Source of the DNA: Thermaerobacter marianensis DSM 12885
Lineage (GTDB): Bacteria > Bacillota > Sulfobacillia > Thermaerobacterales > Thermaerobacteraceae
Assembly (NCBI RefSeq): GCF_000184705.1
Contig: NC_014831.1
Span: 2,542,001-2,606,000, forward strand
Length of the DNA stretch: 64,000 nucleotides
Reading direction: 5' to 3'
Shown here: piece after piece, positions 46,260 through 53,836 of the stretch
How the letters are laid out: each line of letters starts with the position of its first letter
How positions within the stretch are numbered: position 1 is the first letter of the stretch
Program-made: the position numbers and the translations under genes
Notes under the pieces: model-generated
What the model was told of the DNA's origin: nothing
Seen by the model: only the letters and a program-made list of their open reading frames with translations
The model's database searches: none

Positions 46260-46571
46260 CACACCTTCCCTTGCGATGCAGGTTCTCCACGACGCTGGCT
46301 GGGCCGGCCCGCGGGAGAAGACCCGGGTGCCCGGCGGCCCGCCGGGGGGCTCCGCCGCGGTGGCCGAAACGCCATGCCCCGCCGCCGCGCCCCTGCCACG
46401 GGCCATCACCCGCAGTCCGGTCGCGCAAGGGCCGCACGGTATTCGCAGCGATTTGCAGGGCACAGCCACCGCCCCCGGCGGCGCTCGGAGCGCCCGCCGC
46501 GATGCCGTCGAGGGCCTCGCCGGGCCTGGTCCAACCGGCGGCCCATGCCGCTCCCCGTGGGAACCGGTCCC

Positions 46572-46580
46572 ATTATACCA
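46572..46580 (-). promoter_or_regulatory. Extended -10 promoter for the DUF420-ABC operon
   Basis: The minus strand reads TGGTATAAT, a perfect TG-N-TATAAT extended -10, with no matching -35. It gives a leader of about 300 bases to the DUF420 start. The rest of 46260-46603 shows no gene. Confidence 0.6.
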
Positions 46581-46603
46581 GCGCAGGGACCGGCCGGGTC
46601 GCC

Positions 46604-47833
46604 CTACCCCGTCTCGGGCCAGAAGTGCCGCTTGAGCTCCGGCACCCGGCTGCGGGCCACGGGGATGGTGACCGGCTGGCCGGCGTGCACCACCGTGAGG
46701 TTGTAGGTGCCGTTGAAGAACGGGCTGATCTCCCGCACCTTGCGCAGGTTCACGATGTAGCCGCGGTGGCAGCGGAAGAACCGGTCGGGCGGCAAGAGGT
46801 CTTCCAGCTCCCGCAGCGTGTAGCGGGTGGGGAAGCGGTGGGTCGCCGTGTAGACGAAGACCTGGTCGTTCTCCGCCTCGGCGTAGACCACCTCTTCCAC
46901 CGGGATGGGGACCGCCGCCTCGTCCCGGACGCCCATGACCCAGCGGGGGCGGGTACGGCTCCGGCCTGCGCCCGGGGTCCCGGTCCCGCCCCCACCGGCC
47001 CCCGAGCCACCGGTCTCGGCGGCGCCGGCTCCCGAGGCGCCGGCCGGGGCAGGGGGCCCCCCCGGGACCGCCCCCCCGCTGGCCGGGTTCGTCCCGGACA
47101 TGACGCCGGAGACCCCGGTGGATCCCGCCGCGGCCGCCGCGGGCAGGCCCCCGGCGGCCGCACCACCTGCCGCCCCGGCCCCGCCGTCGCCGTGGCGCCC
47201 GCCGGCACCGTTGCGGCCGCCACCGTTGAAGGGCTGCCCGGCGCCGGAACCGGCCGCCGCCGCCAGGCGCTCCCGGACCCGGCTGAGGGCCTCCCGCAGG
47301 CGCTCGTCGCTGTAAGGCTTGAGCAGGTAGTCGAGAGCCCGGGTCTCGAAGGCCTTGACCGCGTACTCGTCGTAGGCGGTGGTGAAGATCACGTACGGGG
47401 CGCCAGGTCGCTGCCGGAGCCGCTCCGCCAGTTCCAGCCCCGACAGCCCCGGCATGGCGATGTCGAGGAACACCACGTCGTACTCGAGGGCGTCGATGAG
47501 CCGCAGGGCCTCCCGGGCCGTGGCCGCCTCACCGGTGATCTCGACCCCGGGCTCCCGGCTCAGGCGAAAGCGCAGCTCGGCCCGGGCGGGGTACTCGTCG
47601 TCCACGATGAGCACGCGCACGGGGCGGCCCTGGGCGGGATCAGCTCCGGCGTCCCACTCCCAGTCGGCCACCGCGGCCCGTCGCGCCCCGTGGCCGGCGG
47701 GTTCGGATGGGGCGCCGGTACCACCCCGCCCCGCCCCCGCATCCGCCCCGTCCCGCCCTTCCGGGCCGCGGGGCTGCGGTCCGGTGCCGTCCCGCTCTTC
47801 CTGGGCCTCTTGATGCTCGGCGGGCAGCGTCAT
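46604..47833 (-). CDS. LytTR-type response regulator (LytR/AlgR family)
   Basis: The receiver domain lies at about 70-190 (acidic pair in LIVDDEYPARAELRFRL, phosphoacceptor Asp124 in VVFLDIAMPGLSG, Lys in ALDYLLKPYSDER). The C-terminal LytTR DNA-binding domain shows VVYAEAENDQVFVYTATHRF, TLRELEDLLPPDRFFRCHRG and YIVNLRKVREISPFFNGTY. About 100 Gly/Ala-rich residues (about 195-300) join them, several times the normal linker, with one GGACGAACC copy inside. A 65-residue low-complexity leader precedes the receiver. The ATG at 47833 follows GGAGGAACC. It is 59 bases downstream of its kinase. No LrgAB-like target lies nearby. Confidence 0.93.
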   Translation of the reverse strand: MTLPAEHQEAQEERDGTGPQPRGPEGRDGADAGAGRGGTGAPSEPAGHGARRAAVADWEWDAGADPAQGRPVRVLIVDDEYPARAELRFRLSREPGVEITGEAATAREALRLIDALEYDVVFLDIAMPGLSGLELAERLRQRPGAPYVIFTTAYDEYAVKAFETRALDYLLKPYSDERLREALSRVRERLAAAAGSGAGQPFNGGGRNGAGGRHGDGGAGAAGGAAAGGLPAAAAAGSTGVSGVMSGTNPASGGAVPGGPPAPAGASGAGAAETGGSGAGGGGTGTPGAGRSRTRPRWVMGVRDEAAVPIPVEEVVYAEAENDQVFVYTATHRFPTRYTLRELEDLLPPDRFFRCHRGYIVNLRKVREISPFFNGTYNLTVVHAGQPVTIPVARSRVPELKRHFWPETG

Positions 47834-47892
47834 GATGCCGGTTCCTCCTTCACGCACCCGTTACGCATCGCGGGCGATGGCGCGCCAGGCCT

Positions 47893-49095
47893 TCAAGGAC
47901 CGGGGGCCGGTGAGGCCGGTGCGCCGCCCACGGCCGGCGACGGGTTGCCCCCGCCTGCGGCCGCCGCCAGGCCGGCGGCCGCGCCGCCGGCCTGGCGCCT
48001 CACCGGCACCACCAGCCGCACCAGGGTCCCCCGCCCCGGGCGGCTCCGCACCCGCAGCCCGTACGCCTCCCCGTACAGTCCCACCAGCCGCTGGTTCACG
48101 TTGGAAAGGCCGAGCCCCATCCCCTTGCCGACCCCCGGCCGGAAGATCTCCTGCCTCAGCTCGGGGGGGATGCCCACCCCCGAGTCCGCCACCACCACGT
48201 GCAGGTGGCCGCCCCGCACCCGGGCCGCCACCGTCAGCCGGCCGCCGCCCTCCCGGGGCGCCAGCCCGTGGACCACCGCGTTCTCCACCAGGGGCTGGAT
48301 GGTGAGCACGGGCACCAGGCAGCCGAAGGCCCGGGGATCGATGCGCACCCGGAAGCGCAGGTTCTCCCCGAAGCGGGCCTGCTCGATCTCCAGGTACATC
48401 TGCACGTACTCCAGCTCGTCCTCCAGGCGGATGAACTCGTCCCGCACCGTCAGGGCCCGCCGGAGGAACACCGCCAGCTTGACCAGCAGGTCCCGCGCCC
48501 GGTCGGGGTCGGTGCGGCTGAACATCAGCACCGTGTTCAGGGTGTTGAAGAGGAAGTGGGGCCGGATCTGGGCCTGCAGGGCCTCCAGCCGCGCCCGGGC
48601 CGCCAGCTCCCGCAGCCGCTCGGCTTCGGCCAGCTCCATCTGCAGGCTGAGCAGCTGGGCAATGCCCGCCCCCAGCCGGTGCACCAGGCCCGGGATGTCG
48701 CTGCGGTCGGTGCGGTACAGCTTCAGGGTCCCCACCACCTGGTCCCGCACCTTGAGGGGCGCGATGACCGCCGCTTGCAGCGGGCACGGGCAACCGGCGA
48801 TGGGGCACTCGAAGTCCGCCTTGGAGGTCACCAGCCGCAGCCGGCCCGTGGCCAGCACGTTGCGCGTGGCCCGGGTGAGGATGGGCTGGTGGCGGACCAT
48901 GAAGGGGCAACCCAGGCCGGCGTAGCCCAGGATGGTCTGCCGGTCCGTGACGGCTACGGCGTCCACCTCGGCGATGTCGCGGATGATCTCGCAGATCTTT
49001 TGGGCCGTCTCCTCGTTCAGCCCCTGCCGCACGTAGGGCAGCGTCTCCTCGCCGATGCGGAAGGTGTGGTCGAGGAAGGTCCACTCGGCCGTCAC
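47893..49095 (-). CDS. LytS-like sensor kinase lacking membrane domain
   Basis: A GAF domain (about 30-145) contains the LytS-type cysteine motif CPIAGCPCPLQAAVIAPLKV. The His_kinase domain follows with IRPHFLFNTLNTVLMFSR, and the ATPase domain shows IQPLVENAVVHGLAPREGGG and DSGVGIP. The membrane LytS/5TM domain is missing, so this is a soluble sensor, possibly for redox or metal through the cysteines. I chose the GTG at 49095 with GGGGGTGG upstream; an ATG at 49110 is possible. It is divergent from the aminotransferase gene, with a CRP-type palindrome between them. Confidence 0.92.
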   Translation of the reverse strand: MTAEWTFLDHTFRIGEETLPYVRQGLNEETAQKICEIIRDIAEVDAVAVTDRQTILGYAGLGCPFMVRHQPILTRATRNVLATGRLRLVTSKADFECPIAGCPCPLQAAVIAPLKVRDQVVGTLKLYRTDRSDIPGLVHRLGAGIAQLLSLQMELAEAERLRELAARARLEALQAQIRPHFLFNTLNTVLMFSRTDPDRARDLLVKLAVFLRRALTVRDEFIRLEDELEYVQMYLEIEQARFGENLRFRVRIDPRAFGCLVPVLTIQPLVENAVVHGLAPREGGGRLTVAARVRGGHLHVVVADSGVGIPPELRQEIFRPGVGKGMGLGLSNVNQRLVGLYGEAYGLRVRSRPGRGTLVRLVVPVRRQAGGAAAGLAAAAGGGNPSPAVGGAPASPAPGP

Positions 49096-49120
49096 GGCGC
49101 CACCCCCCATTCCCCATTTA

Positions 49121-49136
49121 TGTGAAGTTCGTCACA
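49121..49136. promoter_or_regulatory. Perfect CRP/FNR-family-type binding site
   Basis: TGTGA-AGTTCG-TCACA matches the canonical TGTGA-N6-TCACA. Its centre (49128.5) lies about 61.5 bases before the start predicted from the aminotransferase promoter, a classical activator position, and 26 bases before the kinase start on the other strand. Confidence 0.6.
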
Positions 49137-49154
49137 AACCGTGGTGTTTCTTGC

Positions 49155-49183
49155 TTGACCTCGCTACCGGTACGTGGTAATTT
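49155..49183 (+). promoter_or_regulatory. Sigma-A-type promoter of the aminotransferase gene
   Basis: TTGACC (49155-49160), a 17-base spacer and TAATTT (49178-49183). The predicted start at about 49190 gives a 44-base leader, too short for a T-box. Confidence 0.7.
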
Positions 49184-49233
49184 CGACGCTAACATATTCG
49201 AGGCGCCCGCGGTACGGAGGGGGTCCGAACGGT

Positions 49234-50136
49234 ATGCTGGTGTACGTGAACGGTCGCTTCGTCCCCAAGGAGGAAGCGACCGTGTCCGTCTTCGACCACG
49301 GCTATCTGTACGGCGACGGCGTGTTCGAGGGCATCCGGGCGTACAACGGCCGGGTCTTCAAGCTGGACGAGCACGTGACCCGGCTTTACGAATCGGCCCG
49401 CGCCATCCTGCTGGAGATCCCCATGCCCCCCGAAGAGATGGCCGCCGCCATCGTGGAGACCTGCCGGCGCAACAACCTGTCCGAAGCCTACATCCGCGTC
49501 GTGGTCTCCCGGGGCCCCGGGGACCTGGGCATCGACCCGCGCAAGTGCCCGGAGCCCACGGTGGTCATCATCGCCGACCGCCTGGCCTTGTACCCCGCCG
49601 AGCTGTACGAGCAGGGCATGCGGGTGATGACCGTCGCGACCCGCCGCACCTCGCCGGCCGCCCTGAACCCGCGGGTCAAGTCCCTGAACTACCTGAACAA
49701 CATCCTGGCGCGCCTGGAGGCCAATCTGGCCGGGTTCGCCGAGGTGATCATGCTCAACGACGAGGGGTACGTGGCGGAGTGCACGGGCGACAACATCTTT
49801 ATCGTCCGCCACGGGCGGCTGCTGACGCCGCCGCCGCATCTGGGCATCCTCCAGGGCATCACCCGGGACACGGTGATGGAGCTGGCCCGGCGCCGGGGCA
49901 TCCCGGTGGAAGAGGCCGTCTTCACCCGGCACGACGTCTACGTGGCCGAGGAGTGCTTCATCACCGGCACCGCCGCCGAGGTGTGCCCGGTGGTGGAGGT
50001 CGACGGGCGCAAGCTGGGCGACGGGCGTCCCGGCCCCATCACCCGCCAGCTCATGGCCGACTTCCGCGAGTACGCCCGGACCCACGGCACCCCCATCTGG
50101 GATGAACCGGCCACCCAGGCGGCGGCCGGGGTCTAG
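49234..50136 (+). CDS. ilvE: Class IV aminotransferase, branched-chain type
   Basis: This PLP enzyme would transfer amino groups between branched-chain amino acids and 2-oxoglutarate. The 300-residue length is typical. Signatures are VFDHGYLYGDGVFEGIRAYN, the PLP lysine Lys149 in NPRVKSLNYLNNILARLEAN, MLNDEGYVAECTGDNIFIVR and CFITGTAAEVCPVVEVDGR. The sequence resembles the archaeal/Firmicutes IlvE group more than D-amino-acid or aminodeoxychorismate members. The ATG at 49234 follows ACGGAGGGGG. No other branched-chain gene is nearby. Confidence 0.92.
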   Translation: MLVYVNGRFVPKEEATVSVFDHGYLYGDGVFEGIRAYNGRVFKLDEHVTRLYESARAILLEIPMPPEEMAAAIVETCRRNNLSEAYIRVVVSRGPGDLGIDPRKCPEPTVVIIADRLALYPAELYEQGMRVMTVATRRTSPAALNPRVKSLNYLNNILARLEANLAGFAEVIMLNDEGYVAECTGDNIFIVRHGRLLTPPPHLGILQGITRDTVMELARRRGIPVEEAVFTRHDVYVAEECFITGTAAEVCPVVEVDGRKLGDGRPGPITRQLMADFREYARTHGTPIWDEPATQAAAGV

Positions 50137-50229
50137 GCGCCGGCTCCCACCGCCACCCCGAGAGGGGCGGGCCCGGGGACCGGCCGCGCCGGCTACGGCC
50201 GCAGGCATTCCGTATCGCGGCCTTGTCGT

Positions 50230-50260
50230 GGCGCCGGAGCCCGGCCGTGGCTCCGGCGCC
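50230..50260. terminator. Perfect GC hairpin between convergent ilvE and corA
   Basis: GGCGCCGGAGCC and GGCTCCGGCGCC form a perfect 12-bp stem with a 7-base loop about 95 bases after the ilvE stop. No T-run follows on either strand, so termination is plausible but not certain. Confidence 0.4.
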
Positions 50261-50368
50261 GTGCTGTGCGGGAGTGCCCCACCGTCCTGGGCGGCAGGCT
50301 CTCCCCCGGCCTGTGCGATGGCACCGCGCCCGGGAGGCCCGACCTACGGCGCGCCGGGGACCTGCCGC

Positions 50369-51685
50369 CTACCCCTCATACTCCCGCTTCAGGAACCACC
50401 ACAGGCCCACGCCCAGCACCAGCATGAAGGCCAGCAAGGCAGGGTACGCCCAGGGTAGGTCCAGCTCGGGCATGTACTTGAAGTTCATGCCGTAGATGCC
50501 CGTCAGGAAGGTCAGGGGCAGGAAGATGGTCGAGAGCACCGTCAGGCGCAGGATCAGCCGGTTGGTTCGCTCGGCCGCCAGGGCCAGCCGCAGGTTCATC
50601 AGTGTGACCACCAGCTCCCGGGCGTTTTCCAGCCGGCCGCTGAGCCGGTCGGCGTGATCCCGCAGGGCTCGCAGGTACGGGCGCAGCTGGCGGCCGCCCA
50701 GGCCCTCGCCCTGGCCGTTGTAGCTGGTCTCCAGCAGCCGGTCCAGGACCTCGCTCAGGCTGTTGAGCCGCCGGTGCAGCTGGCCCGCCCGCCGGTGGAG
50801 CGTGCTGAGCAAGGCCACGCCGTCGGCTTCCCGGGCGGATCCCGCCCCGGACCGAGCCGGCCGCGGGGAGCGGGGCCTGCGGAAGCGCGGCCGGCTGCGC
50901 CCCCCCGCTACGGACTTGACCCCCGGGCCGGCCGCGGCAGGCTCGGCACCTGAACGCGGGCCCGGGCCGGTACCGGCTACGGTACCGCCCGGACCGGAGC
51001 CGGGTTCGTCCCGCAGGAAGCGGGCTTCCACGGGTTCGAGCCGGTCTTCCAGGCGCTGGACGTGGTCGCCGTAGTTGTGAAGGACGTCCTCGAGCAGGAA
51101 GTACAGCAGCCAGGGCGCCGTGCGGGGGACGGAGGCGGCCCCCGTGGCCAGGCGTTCCCGCAGCCGCGCCCACTCGTCCCCCGCAGCGTCGCAAACGGTG
51201 GTCACCTCGCCCGGGGCCAGCATGACCAGGCACGGCCTCCCCGTGGGCAGCAGCACCTGAAAGACCAGGGTCCCGCCGGCGGCTTCCACGCCGTAGGGTG
51301 CCGTGCCCGCCTCCAGCCGGCTCCAGAGGAAGGGCGCCAGCGCCCGGCGCCGCCGCATCAGGTCCCAGTCCCGGGGTTCCGGGGCCCGCACGTCGAACCA
51401 GAGCACCTTGGGATCACCGACCCGGCCCGACGGGTCCGGGCCGGGTTCCTGGCCCTCCCGGTCCGGTGGCGCAGCACCTGCCGGTTCGTGCCGGTCCTTG
51501 GGGGCGGAACCTGCCGGGGCGGCATGACCCGGGACGGGGCGCGGCGAATCATCCCATCCGGAATGGCGGTCAGCGCGGGCTCCTTCGCTTGCGGCGGCGG
51601 TGCCGGCCGGTTCCGGCCCGGCGGCGCCGGCCGGCACCTCGACCTCGACCAGGCCCCGTTCCGACCACTCCCATACAAGGATCAA
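50369..51685 (-). CDS. corA: CorA-family magnesium/divalent cation transporter
   Basis: The two C-terminal membrane helices carry the selectivity motif YGMN (LTFLTGIYGMNFKYMPELDL). The preceding long helix (RALRDHADRLSGRLENAREL) and the cytoplasmic alpha/beta domain (LWFDVRAPEPRDWDLMRRRR) are typical. CorA takes up Mg2+, Co2+ or Ni2+. At 438 residues it is about 110 longer than usual: a Pro/Ala/Gly insertion near residues 15-90 and another at about 228-288 between cytoplasmic helices. The second contains one GGACGAACC copy. I chose the TTG at 51685 with GGAGG twelve bases upstream; a start within the low-complexity stretch is possible. Confidence 0.93.
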   Translation of the reverse strand: MILVWEWSERGLVEVEVPAGAAGPEPAGTAAASEGARADRHSGWDDSPRPVPGHAAPAGSAPKDRHEPAGAAPPDREGQEPGPDPSGRVGDPKVLWFDVRAPEPRDWDLMRRRRALAPFLWSRLEAGTAPYGVEAAGGTLVFQVLLPTGRPCLVMLAPGEVTTVCDAAGDEWARLRERLATGAASVPRTAPWLLYFLLEDVLHNYGDHVQRLEDRLEPVEARFLRDEPGSGPGGTVAGTGPGPRSGAEPAAAGPGVKSVAGGRSRPRFRRPRSPRPARSGAGSAREADGVALLSTLHRRAGQLHRRLNSLSEVLDRLLETSYNGQGEGLGGRQLRPYLRALRDHADRLSGRLENARELVVTLMNLRLALAAERTNRLILRLTVLSTIFLPLTFLTGIYGMNFKYMPELDLPWAYPALLAFMLVLGVGLWWFLKREYEG

Positions 51686-51791
51686 CCCTGCCGCCCACCT
51701 CCATCCGGACGCCTCCCCGTGGACGAACCCGGCCGTGGACGGGCCCGGCCGGCCCGGCAGGCCGCCCGGGCCCCCGGCCCAGGGCACCCGG

Positions 51792-52100
51792 TTAGTCTGG
51801 CTGAACCACCTCAGCGATATGAAGGCTGACGATCTTGCCGGCAAAGCCCATGAGGTCCTTGCCCGCGGCCCGCCCCTCGGCCGACTGCAGGGCCGCCTGC
51901 AGGCTGGCGTCGTCGTCGAAGTACATCTCGGCCATCAGGTAGTAAGGCGACGAGCCGCCGGGCGAGCCGGTCACCCGGGCCACCTCCACCCGGCGCAGCC
52001 CCGGCATGCGCCGGGCAAGGGGCAGGTGAACCTCCCGGTAGTGCCGGTCGAAGGCCTCCAGGTCGTCGGGATGCTGGTACAGCGCCACCAGCTTCACCAC
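51792..52100 (-). CDS. EthD family protein (dimeric alpha-beta barrel)
   Basis: This 102-residue protein matches the EthD fold: VKLVALYQHPDDLEAFDRHY, then EVHLPLARRMPGLRRVEVAR and SPYYLMAEMYFDDDASLQAA, ending with a strand IVSLHIAEVVQ. Members are found with ether or cholesterol degradation and as small ligand-binding or isomerase proteins; the substrate here is unknown. The GTG at 52100 (or the adjacent GTG at 52097) follows AGGGGGATGTGGC. It is alone in its orientation between corA and the DUF4143 gene. Confidence 0.88.
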   Translation of the reverse strand: MVKLVALYQHPDDLEAFDRHYREVHLPLARRMPGLRRVEVARVTGSPGGSSPYYLMAEMYFDDDASLQAALQSAEGRAAGKDLMGFAGKIVSLHIAEVVQPD

Positions 52101-52264
52101 GCCACATCCCCCTCTCGCGATGGGCCGCCCCTTCCCCTTGTTTCGCCGGGGGGCGGCGGCGTTCCTGGCCCGCGGTGCCCGCGGCCGTCCCGGGTGCACC
52201 CCCGGACGGCGTGGGTTCCTCTCGTGTCCGGGGGCGGGAGGTCCTGCATAGGCGGGAAGGGAAA

Positions 52265-52320
52265 ACGCCATTTTGATTTCTTGGCTAAATAAGTTAAGTG
52301 TAGTAGCCTTAATTGAGCCC
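52265..52320 (+). promoter_or_regulatory. AT-rich leader of the DUF4143 ATPase gene
   Basis: About 55 bases of markedly AT-rich sequence include TTTTGATTTCTTGGCTAAAT and a GGCTA...TAGCC inverted repeat. No single -35/-10 pair is convincing. The contrast in composition suggests a promoter island or foreign sequence. The remaining bases of 52101-52387 show no gene. Confidence 0.45.
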
Positions 52321-52387
52321 GAACGCCGTCCGGACAGTTGGGTGCCGCCAGGGACCCATGGACGGCATCCCGGAGGGAGCCGTCACC

Positions 52388-53836
52388 GTGGTCGACGACA
52401 CGGAACTGCTGCGCGTGCTGCGCTCCTTCAACCCATGGTGGACGACAGGTAAGGTGCCCGAGCACCTGGTGCCGCCGGTGCGCCGCTCCGTCTACTATGC
52501 CCTTGCTTCCCGCCTGAGCCAGCGGCAATGGCGGCGCGCCTTCATTCTCGAAGGGCCGCGGCGGGTCGGCAAGACAACCTTGCTCTACCAGTTGGCGGCC
52601 GACATCCTGGCACGAGGCACGCTCCACCCCCGGCGCATCTTGTACGTCTCCTTCGATCACCCGATCGCCAAGCTAGCCCGCCTCGACCAGGTGGCACGCC
52701 TCTTCGCAGACGTCGCCGGCCTGTCCGAGGCCGAGCCCACTGAATCCCCCGCAGCGCTCTGGTTGCTGGACGAGATCCAGTACACGGCAGACTGGGCGGC
52801 CTGGCTCAAGTGGCTGGTGGATCAGCATCCCCACTTCCGCATCGTGGCCACCGGTTCCGCTACGGTCCAACTGCAGGTGGAGGGCGCCGACCCGGGTGTG
52901 GGTCGCTGGGCCCCGGTTCCCGTGCCGCCCCTGTCGTTCTTCGAGTATGCGGCCCTGCGCGACCTACCCCTCCCACGCCTCGACGGTATGCCACGGGATT
53001 TCCTGTGGGTGCGCCCACCGGACCGGCAGGCCATCGTCCAGCTCGTTGAGGCTTGCCGCGTGCTCGAGCCCCACTTCCACCGGTACCTGCTACTGGGGGG
53101 TTTCCCGGAGATCGCGCTCCTCGACGATCCGGGAGCCCTGGACCTGCTCCGCATCGATGTCGTCGACCGGGTCTTGAAGCGAGACATGGTCGCCCTGTTC
53201 AACGTGCGCAACATCCTGCAACTCGAGCGACTGTTCGTCTACCTCTGCTTGCACACGGGCGAAATCGTCAATCGAGAGACCCTTGCCCGGGAGCTGGGCG
53301 TCACGGGGCCCACCGTGGACAACTACCTGGCGGCCATGCAATCGGCGCACCTGATCCACCTGCTCCCCAACGTGGATCTCGGCGGGAAGAAGCTCCTGCG
53401 TACCCGGCCGAAGGTCTACCTGGCGCACCCCTCGCTGCGGAGCGCGGTCCTCATGCAGGGGGAGGACGCGCTGATGGATACCACCACCCTGGGGCACCTG
53501 GTGGAAACGGCGGTGGTCACCGCCACCCTCCACTTCGCCCGTGAAGCCGCGCCCTGGGCGGGATACTGGCGGGATCCGGCGTCAGGCCGGGAGGTGGACC
53601 TGGTCCTCACCCTGCCACAAGCCGCGGCGGTGATGGAGGTGAAGTACCAGCCGGACCCGGTCATCCGCCCGGGCGAGGGAATCGCCGTCTACCGGCGTGG
53701 CGACCCGTCCGTGGGGCGGTGGCAGATCACGCGCCGGGCAGAGGACGCCGGGCCCGATCCGGACCTTGGCCTCGTCCGTCTGCCGGCCTTCGCGTACCTG
53801 TACCTCCTGGGGTGGCTGCTCCACCACGCCGCGTGA
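52388..53836 (+). CDS. AAA+ ATPase with DUF4143 C-terminal domain
   Basis: The N-terminal AAA domain has Walker A in ILEGPRRVGKTTLLYQLAAD, Walker B LWLLDEIQY and sensor-1-like RIVATGSA. The C-terminal half matches DUF4143: TLARELGVTGPTVDNYLAAM (a winged-helix part), KVYLAHPSLRSAVL, and the restriction-fold motif GREVDLVL...AVMEVKYQ (E/D-D-ExK). These predicted ATPases are scattered by horizontal transfer; substrates are unknown. The GTG at 52388 has GGAGGGAG eight bases upstream; an ATG at 52358 has no ribosome site. Low-complexity inserts are absent, unlike its neighbours. Confidence 0.88.
   Translation: MVDDTELLRVLRSFNPWWTTGKVPEHLVPPVRRSVYYALASRLSQRQWRRAFILEGPRRVGKTTLLYQLAADILARGTLHPRRILYVSFDHPIAKLARLDQVARLFADVAGLSEAEPTESPAALWLLDEIQYTADWAAWLKWLVDQHPHFRIVATGSATVQLQVEGADPGVGRWAPVPVPPLSFFEYAALRDLPLPRLDGMPRDFLWVRPPDRQAIVQLVEACRVLEPHFHRYLLLGGFPEIALLDDPGALDLLRIDVVDRVLKRDMVALFNVRNILQLERLFVYLCLHTGEIVNRETLARELGVTGPTVDNYLAAMQSAHLIHLLPNVDLGGKKLLRTRPKVYLAHPSLRSAVLMQGEDALMDTTTLGHLVETAVVTATLHFAREAAPWAGYWRDPASGREVDLVLTLPQAAAVMEVKYQPDPVIRPGEGIAVYRRGDPSVGRWQITRRAEDAGPDPDLGLVRLPAFAYLYLLGWLLHHAA

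Noticed and set aside
49184-49233. T-box leader before ilvE
   Set aside because: The leader is only about 44 bases and has no T-box sequence or specifier hairpin.
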